64,000 nt of DNA from Schistosoma haematobium (Eukaryota; Platyhelminthes; Trematoda; Strigeidida; Schistosomatidae), in the NCBI RefSeq assembly GCF_000699445.3, contig NC_067195.1, forward strand, positions 53,672,465-53,736,464, given 5' to 3'. Position 1 is the first letter of the stretch, and each line of letters opens with the position of its first letter. The translations under genes and the position numbers were made by a program. The notes under the pieces were generated by a model, which did no database searches, had not been told where the DNA came from, and saw only the letters and a program-made list of their open reading frames with translations. This document shows, piece by piece, positions 35,725-48,256 of the stretch.

Positions 35725-38700
35725 GTAAGATTTTTCTCTCTTTAAAAATAGGTTTGATTAACTGGATTTTATTTGATAAAAAGTTTGTAGATTTTGTTAA
35801 AAAGTACTCATATAGTTAGATCTCTCAGAGTTTGTTGAACCTGGAATATTCCAAACTAATCAAGTTACAAAGCAGGCATATATATCTGTTTTACCTGGGA
35901 CAGTCGCTTAAGTATCAAGAAATTTATTAGTAGTATCCCCTTCTAACGCATCAAAACGATAAAGTTTGGTTTTGAATGGTCAGCAGTTTTTTGATACAAA
36001 CAGTTCCAATTCTTTTTTGTTTCATAATTTTCAAAAAGTTGTGCCTTCATTGCATTTCACTCATTTTCCACTGCTTTCTAATGAAGCATTGTCCATTTCT
36101 TTATTTAATGGGTGTTCTATGGACATCTCATTGTATGTAGAGAAGACGTACTGGAACCTCGGGTCATTCTTGTCTATCCAGATTTTGCGACATTATCAGT
36201 CCTATAATTATACAGCTTTTGACTCATAAAAAGTAAATCTTTGTGATAAGCTGTTTTTCCTTATTGCAATTGTGTTATCCAGTGTTTTTGATAATCCCCA
36301 TTTAAACGTCGTTATTTTCAAATAGTTTAGTTTTAATGCCTCTAAGTTTGAGCAAATATGAATTTATCATGGAATGGCCTGCTATGAATACAATAAGCTT
36401 GTTTACCAAAACCATTTCATTTTACTAAACAATACAGAATCATGCACATGTTCTTGAAATGTATGGATTGTGTAAGATCTGGCGAAACAACAGGGGCACT
36501 GAAACCAAAACATGGAAATTAGCGTTCTAGCTTTTACCTTGGTAGCTAAACGTAAACTTCAAGTTGCTATGACACTAATGAGAGACAATTAGTAGGGTTA
36601 CTGAATCTTTGGAATCATTCAAGATTTGTCAAAGTTATTTTTTTTTAGGGATAACACCAAACTTCGCTTCTCTTACTCAACGTTTTTGCAAATGATATTT
36701 CTCAACTAATAACTTGATGAGGCATGTGTTAGCGGTAAAAGTGTGCATATCTCGGTGAGACTAAATTATGGAAGACCTTTGCGCGACACTAAAGTGACCT
36801 TGAGAGTGTCCACCTAATAACGGACCAAATGAAGGTTATAAACCAGTGTGAGGATTAGGATTGGCAGTCGATGGTTGAGGTTAGGAATTAGATTTAGGAT
36901 TTTCATCACGAACTGACATCAGCTTTAATGTCGAAACTATTTAGTCAAATGAAAGTGAATTTCGCGCCGAAATCCAAGATTTATTATCTTATACCTGATT
37001 TGTTCGTTCATAAACCACAGTTTCGCTTATATCTCCTCATTAGTATAAGATCACGTTTACTAATTTTTTTGATTGAGATCCTGAACCGATTGATGTTAGA
37101 CCACCTTTGGAAACCTGGAAGCACTGGACGGCCGTCTCGTCCTATTGCGGGACTCCTCAGCAGTGCGCATCCACGATCCCACTCGTGGGATTCGAACCCA
37201 GGGCCTTCGGTCTCGCGTGCGAACGCTTGATCTACTGGACCACTGAACCGGCATCCAGTGGTGATAGTGTATAACATCAACCAATCCACGAAATTGCGCG
37301 ACCAACTTCCATTGTACTGAGGTAGATACCTGTCTCTACCCGACATGAATTAGCTCAACTGATCACGGCTTCTCACTAGAACTCCGAGAATTCCCTCACG
37401 AAGCTGGTCACTAGTGCGCACATGTTGATTACTAGTATAGGGGTTGTGGAGATTATTAAGTTTTTGATTGAGAACATGAACCGATTGATGTTAGACCACC
37501 TTTGGAAACCTGGAAGGTGGTCTAACATCAATCGGTTCATGATCTCAATCAAAAACTTAATAATCTGCACAACCCTTATACTAAATTTGTTTGTTTGATT
37601 GGTAGTTATTTTTAAAAATCTTCCTCAAACACAACATAGTTATCTAGGTTATTTAATATTTGATGGATACTGCTATAATCAGAAAAGCATCAAGTTTTCA
37701 CGCATCTCTTACTTAAGACAATTCTGTCGGAGGACTTGACTGGATGAGACAGATTAGTAGATGTTTTATCCCTCAGTCTTTTATATGAGTCAGTAATTGA
37801 TTTCAGGTACGAATAGTCATTTTTAATTCTCACACTATGTAGAGTATTATATCGTTTATCTACTTAGGTAGAAACTAGTAGAAGGCGTTTCAAATCATTT
37901 AATAACCATAGTTTGCTCATAACTTGTTTGCGTAGTTATAGAATATTTATGATGCTTTAGGCATACAACATGAAAGGTATGTTTTCGTCTTATACGTCCA
38001 TCCCCTGTTGACAGCAATTTCCTGCAATGACAGTCTGAATAGATTACGCTGATTGATTATAATTTGTTGAACTTTAAAGCAATCAGTTCCTTTGATAAAT
38101 TTTGATAATGTAATAAGAAGACGAAGATTATCAAAATTATGTGATATATTAGCGCAATACATTTCGAACAATCTGATCACACATATACTTGTTAAGAGCA
38201 TTTATATATAAAATATAAAAGGTCAACTAGACTGGAAATGGGGTAAGAGGAGATAAGGATAATAATAAGAGAAATAATAATGTCAACACAATTCGAAACC
38301 TAATCATTCTGGATAATAAGTCAATATTACCAGGGTAGGTTTAAGGTAAGAACAAACTGTTTTTTGAACACACAAAGGGGGTTTGACTAAGGCCTCAATA
38401 AACCTTAGTATACGCCCTTTTACACTTTTATACAAAACCACAAAAACCGAGTTTAGACCAATCTTATGGCCTGTTTCAATTATATGTTTAGCAATAGACG
38501 ATGATGGATGTTTATCCTCTGCTCTTATTGGGTCACTTGATTGTATTTGTTTCTGCAACCATTTCGGTACATGTTGACACTAATTTTGAGATCACGATTG
38601 CTCCTCCCTATGTATGTGTGACCAAATACACGTTTAAATTGGTAAACACAGATTGTTCAAAATGTATTGCGCTAATATATCACATAATTCTGATAATCTT

Positions 38701-41700
38701 CGTCTTCTTATTACATTATCGAAATTAGTTGAACATTGTGAAATTTGTCAAATTGTTTTTAGCTGTGTGAGAAAACATAATTTGTCTGTTTTGTTTTACC
38801 CTAACAAGAAATTTGAGGATTTTTGAGCCATCGAATGAGTTTAGTAAAAACAGTTGGCTGAATACAGATTGGACCGAGATGGACATATTATGTTGTGCAT
38901 AAATCAAATTCATTTACACGGTTTATATAATAGCAATCAAAATTACGTTATGAATTTAAAAGTTTCACACATTAAAATAATTTTGATGAATAACCTGGAT
39001 ATTCCTTAAGGCGAAGTATATAAATATAGAGGACTTGTTAGATTTTATATGGAGCATTCCTTATATGTCATTCCAATATAACGGTAAGGCAGTGAATCTC
39101 CTGTTAACGTAATGCATTGAGTATATGAAATAAAACCTGTCAATAGTTATAGTTTATGCAGTATTATAAATAATGCGGAAAATATAGGATAGACTAGTTG
39201 AAATTCTAATGATGTTTAGTAGTGGTATTTTCAAAAAAAAAGATTATTTGACATAAATAAAAAGTTTTGATTCTTCAAAACTGGTAATTAATAGTTAAAA
39301 TGGGATCCAATTTTCTACATTGCATATTAGTACAAAACAGGAAATCAACAATATGTGAAGTAGAAGAGGTACAATAAAGTTAAACACATTAGAAATTTAA
39401 ATATAGAAAATACAGTTTAAACAATGAGTGAAGAATAAAAACTATGAATTAATAGTGACTGTTTATTTCAAATAATCTGTCAAAATTAAAAGAACGACGT
39501 TTACAATTTGTATGCCTACATCAATTAAGCGCTATTAATGCTCTGCTTTGTTTATTTCTATATTTGTAATTTATTCAAAATAATATCATAGAATCTTCAG
39601 TGGTCTCGATTTCTTTCTATAATAAAAATAATTTATTATTCAAAAGTTATATTTAGTGGTACGGACAACACCTACCAAGAATTTGTATAAATTATCTTTC
39701 CTGAGATCTTTTAATAATATTTTTATTAAAGTATATGTTTAATTAATGACTAATTGGTATTTATGGTACTCATAAGCCACCTACAGTTTGGCATACTCTA
39801 CTTCAAACTGACCAAGCCAAAATAGACAGAACTTGTGACCTGGTTGGATGTTGTATGTTTCAGCCATCAGACTATACCTTAGTGTCTATTCATTTTGTCC
39901 TCTTTTATGAGAATAAATAAAACAAATAGCGAACACTAATATAGCTACCTTAATATTCATAAATTTAGGTGCGAATTCAGGTTTAGTTAAGTACAGCAGT
40001 ACTCATCGAACTCTAAATGTTTTGTAATGATGATAATTCGTTTGTTAACAAAGCTAAGTTATTGTGTTTGAGTTTAGAGATGTTTACGGTTTTCGTGCTC
40101 ACCTTGAAATCAAAGGTCTGCAAGTGTAATTCTCACAAAAGTCATAGGCTTAGATACTATGCAATAAGAAGTTAGGCTACTCCTTACTTTTTCGTTATTT
40201 AGCAGCTCTTTGACTGCCATTAATTTACCGCAAAAACTTGTACCTTTAAATTGGTATATTCAAATTTAACTTTCTAAACCTTTAATAAGATATGTTTTGA
40301 TTGAACATATTTTAATCAAGACATTCAAAATATCATCCCTTTGGTAACTGAAATGATTATTGGATTATGTAATACATCCCTTAGAATCCATGCACGCAAG
40401 CGAATATATAAAAGCTCTGCAATACCTTACTTAGCAAATAAATTATGACGAACAGGTTGTAAGAGCTGACGTAGTCAATGACGTGTATTCCTAAACATGA
40501 TTCTAAGTAAAAGTTATACAGATTCTAATCTCATTAAAAGATATTTCATTTAGTTCCATTTAGTTTATTAACCTAGTTTATGTCTGTATTCAGGTGTCGT
40601 TTTTTTTTGGAAAGGAAACTTGTTGAATTGTTATTTTTAGAATTGTATTAAACGTGGAATATTGAATAAAGCCATTAATAATAACAATAGGTTAGTAATA
40701 TCTCAATGAGTAGAAAATTGTACTTCTGACGTTTCATAACTTAATTCAAGTTACTTCTTCAAAGTAAATAAATAGACGAAATAAAATTAACACAAGTTTA
40801 AACGATACCAATAATAATAATATTTTTATTCTAAATAAACTTCGATAAGTGTTAGATTTTTCTAAACATTTTTCCTTTTTTAATCGCATAATTAAAATAA
40901 TATTAGTATCTAGTCAGATAATCAATATATCATATGACTGATGAGCTATATAATAATGACACTTTTCTAAAGCAATCATTTTTTGTGTGATTTATGCAAT
41001 TATAATTTTACCAACGAACTTGCCAGGTATGTATATATCTATTATTTACAGTGTAATTTTATTTAATAGATTAATATGATCTTAACCCTCAAGTGAATAG
41101 ATTTATTTAACATTATTTTATCTCTAACATATAATACTGATGTATAAAGTCTGTGTTTAACAACGTTTGACCGGTTGAACTCCACTGGTCATTGCTTCTC
41201 ACTAGAACCCTAGGAAATACCTCTTGAAGCCAGTCACTAGTGAGCGTATGATGATTATTATCAGAAAGGGGTTTTGTGGATAGTGTGGTATTTTAATAGT
41301 TGAGTTTATGAGTCAATTGAAGCTAGACCACTATGGTCTGTTGTGAGATAGTAACTCACTGAAGACTATGGTGGACAGTGGCTCAATTTCGTAGATTGGT
41401 TGAAGTTAGACATTAACACCGTTGGATGCCGGCTCAGTGGTCTAGAGGTTAGGCGTTTGCTCTCGAGACCGATAGGTCCTGAGTTTGAATCCCACGGGGC
41501 AGGATTGTGGATGCACACTGCTGAAGAGTCCCACAACAGAACAAAATGATCGTCCAGTGCTTCCAGGTTTTTCATGGTAGTCTAGCTTCAATAGACTCAT
41601 GACCTCAACTATTAAATTACTATAGTATTCACAAAACCTCTTTCTGATATCATTCTTTAAGCATTCATGATTTAATTATCAATTGATTTGAAGGATTTAT

Positions 41701-44700
41701 GTGTTCTGTAATAACCACTTGTCTAATGAGATTCTTAAGATTTACTATTCAAATAAAAAGCTTTTGACATATTTTTATCTTCTCCATTGTTATACTACTG
41801 AAATAAGGAGAGAATTGTTCTTCAATAATTTTGATAGTCGTGGATTTTGTATACTGGCAAAAGGCTATATTTTTTCCGTAATTTAAGTTCTACTGCAAAA
41901 AAAATGAGGTTTGCATCACAATATTTTGAATGCTGTAATCACATGACCCATTTAATGGGTTAAAACAGTTAAAAATTAAAAAGAAATTATAAACTTTGTT
42001 GCTACAATTTGTGTTATTTTTGAAAATTATGATGATATCTGAACTCATATTAGTGGTACCTAGATATTGAGGTTGGTAATTATACTGGTGTTTATGGATT
42101 TCGGAAAAATGTTCATGGTGTAATCACTAAAGCTGGTGAGTGAATATTTTCAGTCAAGCAACAACAGAAAAAAAGAAAATTCTAGTGTTCACTGAGTGAA
42201 TGTACATTTGAATTTTTACTTAGAAATAACTGGTAGAGATTAAGTCAAAATTTTTATTTAAACACAGTTAAAGTATGTTGTCAGTAGTGTTGAAATAAAA
42301 CCTAAATTTGTAGTCAAGCAAAGTAAATCAGTCGAGAATGCCATTAGAACTAAACTGAAAAAGCATCTCAGATACTTTTTGAGCATTAAAAAACTTCATT
42401 TATCCAAGTTTAATATTCTGATCAGAGTGACAATAAGTTGTTTATAGCTGAATTTCATCAGACTAGCGTGTTAATTAACCTTAAGTCATATGGGGATTTA
42501 TTGACTCTTTGGTTCATATGTTCCGCGCTGTTTTTAGACTAACAGTCTTAAATGACAAATCTACTTTTATCTCAAAATATTTTACTTTTTTAAGTTTTGC
42601 AAGTTTAAATATAACCTGTTTGTTTCTTTCTATCAACAAACTGAACTGATTTACACTTATATAGTGTCATAATATTCAGTACATTCGACTAAATCATATT
42701 CTTTATTTAGACGATACAAGCCCCTACGATAGTTTCGCGAATATATACTTTCCTACTTATTTCAGGTTTTAGTTTAAACGAAAATGGAAGGAAACCTTAG
42801 AGACTGGGATGTATTAATTAGTTCTTTAGTGGCTCGAGATCTGACTCGAGGTAGATTGTTTGCTGCTTGTCGTCGAAATATAGATGTCGTCAATCCTCGT
42901 ATATAATCATCGACTTAACTGACATTAATGAGTAACGGGATTAAATAAGTGCAATACGGGAATGAATTTTTGAATACGCATATTTCGTACAATCGTTGAT
43001 CGGAAGGCGAAGCAAAACAAAATGACACCAGGTGGAAAAGGCGAGTGATCCAACTCCATTTAGACATATGTGAATCGATATTTATAGTCAGACCAAAAAT
43101 AAGACATGTGATAAGTAAGGTAAGTAATTAGCACACATGTGACCATATAAAAAACAGTCCAGATAAGTGAATAAGTGACAGGTTAAAAATATGGCTTAAG
43201 ATGAGTGAATAGATTGATCTGTCCAGAGACTAGAACAACCTATGTGGACTTCACATAGTACTAGCCTATACCATTCTTTTATTTGAATAGGCTATCGCAA
43301 TTATCTGACTTGAAATATTCACATCTTTGATTTATCGACATTGTTAAGTCATGTATAAAAGTTAGTAACCACTTATTAATAATGGTAAGTACTTGAACTA
43401 ATAAATTTGTAAATAGAAGAATGTGATCAATCATAGTATTTTTTTAGAATTTGTACTCAAGCCTTTTAATTCAAATACTATTTTCTTGCAAATTAACTAA
43501 TCAATGATCCCATGATAATTTCGACTTGGTTGTATACATATATATACTCATATTCAGTTGCTCAATTTTCTTTTTTTTCGAAATGTTATTTTTTCTGTTT
43601 CCATTCAAGTTAATTGCTCGTTATGAATTAGATCGTATGTTAGATAAATATAATGGACATCGAATATCTCAATTAGTTGAAATAATGGAATTTGTTCGCA
43701 TGACATCCACTGGTTCTGATGCAATTATAATTACTGGAGATTTCAATTTGGAATCGAATACTTCAGCTATTGAATTGTTTAGTACTTCATTAAAATTATC
43801 TGATGCATGGCTTAATAATGTAAGTTTGGGATATATATATGCTGTCTTTTTTCTTCAAAAAATGTTTTCACATGTTTCATTACTTGGTAATTATGAAAAC
43901 CTCCTAGTTATTGTTCTTAATAGCGATTAACTTTAAGACAGATTTTTTGAACTATCAGTTGAATGTCGGGATTCATGGTGCTAACTTATTTATGAATAAG
44001 TCATTTACTGATGGAATTTCTTGATCACCGCTCTGTATGACGAATCGATTGAAATTAAAATGTAAGTGATTTTAAAGTATTGCACTTGCTGTCTAACCAA
44101 GATTATAAATTTTTAAGTGGGTATTACTAAGAAATTCTAAACGTCGAACAAAACAGTTATCCAGTTTTCTCTAGTCTCTAACAGTTCTTGAACTACTGTT
44201 AGTTTATGATTATGACTAAATTTAAATAATCCATTAAATTAATTAATGTAAATATAAGTGGGAAAAGTTAATCAACTTAATTAACATTTATACTAGATGT
44301 GTTAAATATTATATTTCAAATGTTTATAAAGTTACAGCTGTTCAACCTTTTTTTTATAGCACATACATTTTTGTAGTAAATTTACTGTAAACCAATAGTT
44401 GAGTTACATAAAATAACATCATAGGTATGTCCAGTTGTTAGTAATTTTATCTGTTGTATATTATTGTTGATATGTTAGTATTTAGAGCAATATGTATAGG
44501 TTTCATTTATAAAAGTGTAAAGTAAATTGATGCATGAACATGAAGGAAAGAAAAGAATTAGATAAAACAGAAACTAATGATTTTGTAGTAAAATAAAGTA
44601 CATTCATATTATCAATATGGGGTTGTAGAGATTGTTGAGTTTTTTTATTGAGATCATGAATCGATCAATTTTAGATCACCAATAGAAACGTAGAAGCACT

Positions 44701-47535
44701 GGACGGCTGTTTCGTCTTGGTATGGGACTCAGCAGTGCGTATCCACGGTTTCGTGCGCAAACACTTAACCTCTAAACTACTGAACCAGCAACCAACGGTG
44801 TTAATGTCTAACTTCAACCTTTTATATTATCAATTAACAGTTAGCAATATATTTGATCAATATGGAAGTAAACTGAATTATGTTTCGATATGCTACACAT
44901 TATTAAGTTATTTTTTATTGTTAAAATGTTTTGTGAATCCAGTTATTGTCCCTAAGATATCATCAAACTTTTAAGACGAATGATACGCAGTAAATTTTTT
45001 AAGGCATATGTATTTTCGGAAATTGTGAGCTATCTGAATATAATCATCATAGCGTGATGAGCAACACCACATGATATAGTTTACAAATTAACCATCATGA
45101 TTCCCGACCGTTGTTACTACCTTGACGTAGTGGTCGGGCTCGCCTATCTTGAACCAATCAAGCTATACTGGCTGTAACAATCATTCCTCAAGGTCCTATC
45201 ACGTCAGATAGGTCGATTGAAGAACGGTAAGACAAAAAGGTCGTTTGTGACCGACCTCAAGCAGTTGTCCCTTGGATACTGCGGTCACGCTCTCAGGTCA
45301 CTAAGGCCACCTCTAATCCAATTTCCTTTTCAGGTACCTCCAGAAGAGACCTTCCACAGTGTAGGTAACCGAGAAGTGATAACCGCGCACATACCTCTAA
45401 CAGCACTCAAGACCACTGTATTCATAATCAACCTCCCTTCTCCATTCCTATTTTTCCTCCTACATCGACCTTAAACAATAAGCTTCCGCTCTTGGCTTCC
45501 TCCCTAAGTGTCACCATGGCCGACGATTCTTGTGGTCAAAACACTGTCTCAGGTGTACTGAAACCTCACTCCAAACTGCTCATTAGAGCCTTCAACGTAT
45601 GCGCCCTATGTCAAATCGGTCAGCAGACCTACTTGGCTGAGACTCTAGAAAGTGGTACTATTTATGTATGCTGCGTAGACAACTTCACTCATCTTGGAAG
45701 TTTTGGTGTCCGACGAAATCTCAACACGGATTCGAAAAGTTCGTTTGGCTCTTGCAAACTTACGTGACCTACTGCGAAGGCGAGATATCCGCCTATCAAT
45801 TAACGGACGAGTATACTGTGCAGCAGTTTGTTCTATTCTACTTTACGGCTGCGAGACATGGCCATTAAGGGTAGAAAATACTCGTAAGCAGTTGATGAGG
45901 TTGTTAATCTTCATCGACCGAGATGGTTGGGCCACGTGTTACGTATGCCTGAACACCGATTAACACGACACGCAATCCTGATTAGTGTTTGGGATATTTG
46001 GAAGAAAGTTAGGGGCTGCCAAACCAAAACGTGGCATCAGTGCTTAAAGTCAATAACTCCTAGTTTGAGCCATGTTGGTAGATGCAGACTATTTGGTCGG
46101 GGTCCATGTGACTATCGTAAACAATGGTAGGAGACTCTGGGTGACACGGCTCAGAATCGATCACAATGGCGTTGGTGTATACACTCTTTGTCTTTCTTTA
46201 AAGTATGAGATTAAAACGCTTCATATCTTTCTCTCTACGAACTAATTCTGTCTTCCCGGACTATGTCCTTATATGCGGTCTTTCTTTTATATCTTACCAC
46301 CACTGAATTAACTACTTCCATGACTTTTGTGTTCATCTTGGTGTGTTAATTAGGTATGGGAACTTGAACCGATGCATATATGTGCCTGGTCCTACGTTGT
46401 AGCTGACTGACTGAACCATTATTATTTAGATCCATTCACTATTAAGCAACGGATTATTAGTTAAGATAATTAGTTTTCAAATTGTAAGTTATAAGCTCTA
46501 ACGCTCCATATCTAATTTGGCTGGGACAGCCGTTTAATATCACTATCTGTTATAAAAATAGTATGACTTAAATAATTAATTCTCAATCATTTTGTTATTC
46601 TGTTACTGATTTGCCCCATATTTATTTTCATTTTTCCATTTCCTTGTCTTTTCGTATTGTTTAATAAACGTGATAGCTCAGAACGTTCTATTGTTATAAT
46701 GTATTCTACGGTTGTCTATCACTATAGTATGAAATACCCTCTCATTACACTAGTTCTTAAGTAATTACTATAATTTTTTTCTAAAACTTGATAGTCGATT
46801 GCAATTTCGTGTATTAAACCATTATATTAGGCTATATATTTTTATTTGAGAACTAGTGGTACTACTTGGATGTCTAGACTGGTATGAGTTTAGCAGGGTT
46901 CGAACCAGTAACCTAGTTAAAATTTAACTGTTTCAATTACTTTATAATTGCTGCTCTGAATATAGTCCATTATACATTCACTGGAAGACCTGAAGGACCC
47001 GGGTTCGAACCGTGTTGGGGTCACCGATGTTCACTTCTGAGTTTCATGCTAGCACAAAACAGCTACCCAGTACTCTCTGGTTATGTTTTAATATAAAGGA
47101 AGTGCTTTAAAAGCATTTTCTTTATCGGCTAAAATCAACGGGTGAATTTTCAGTATCCTAATCATGGTTAAAACCCTTTACCAATGCGAAATTTTGGTAC
47201 TGTCTGGATCATTAAACATGTGATCATACATTTAATAATAACTTTATAACTTAGCCAATGGTAAGTATCATTTTAAGCTTAACTCCATTTGAGATTATGA
47301 ATGAAGTTATTATCTTCAAGACTCATCTTCACTGATATATTAACTTTTTTTTCACAAGTTGATAATTTTTATCTAAAACTTACGTGTGAGAAAAGAGGAA
47401 AGATTGTTTAAAACGCGTCCAATTATGTAGTTCTTTGACTGTCGCTAGTCTTCTACAAATGATATTATTTTGCATTGAAAACTATTTCCCAATCAACCAC
47501 ATCTTAAATTGTTGGAGAATAAGCGGGGCCCACAT

Positions 47536-47586
<51 letters not shown>

Positions 47587-48225
47587 GGATACGCGTATGG
47601 AAGATCTTTCTAAGTAAAAATTACAATTAAATGTACATATTTTCATGTTCCTATATAATCTTATATAATTTTAGTTCAGAAAAACAAGATGTAATCAGAT
47701 ATCATCATCATTATCATAGTATCATGTAATGGGAGTAGTTATTTTATAATATTCATGTGGTTAACTCGTGTGATAAATATGATATTTGAAAAAGAATTAC
47801 TATTGATCTATTATCAGCTGATTATATTATTACATTGAATATCCATTAGAAGTAGTATAGTAATTTCTATTTATTATAGTCTGTACATTATTATATACTA
47901 TTTTATGCTAATAATGACAGTTTTTAAAATGTGTAAAGTTTTTCTTGTTATGTATATTGTTGATTATATTTTAATGAAACAATAGTTTAAAAGGTTAAAA
48001 TCATTTGATATTTTATTGATAGATTCAAATCTTGCTATATTTCATTTTAGGCAGTTGAATGGCATTAATAGTTTCTACAAATGTACTGATGAGAAAGAAA
48101 GACTTACTTGGCAAATTAGCTACATTATTCACTGTTGGTTATTTGTCAACTGTATATGTCACTATATGTATTAGTGAATGTTACAGCTTAGTAGTTTACT
48201 AGTTAGGACTCTAGAATATTGTGGC

Positions 48226-48256
<31 letters not shown>

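Noticed and set aside
36850..36910. GGTTAGG-like stretch suggesting telomere repeats
   Set aside because: Too irregular and too short; there is no TTAGGG array.
37150..37260. Possible tRNA gene (box A and box B spaced as in a tRNA)
   Set aside because: It lacks a cloverleaf and is followed by hammerhead sequence in every copy, so it is the pol III promoter of a repeat. The same holds for 16829-16882 and 41438-41492.
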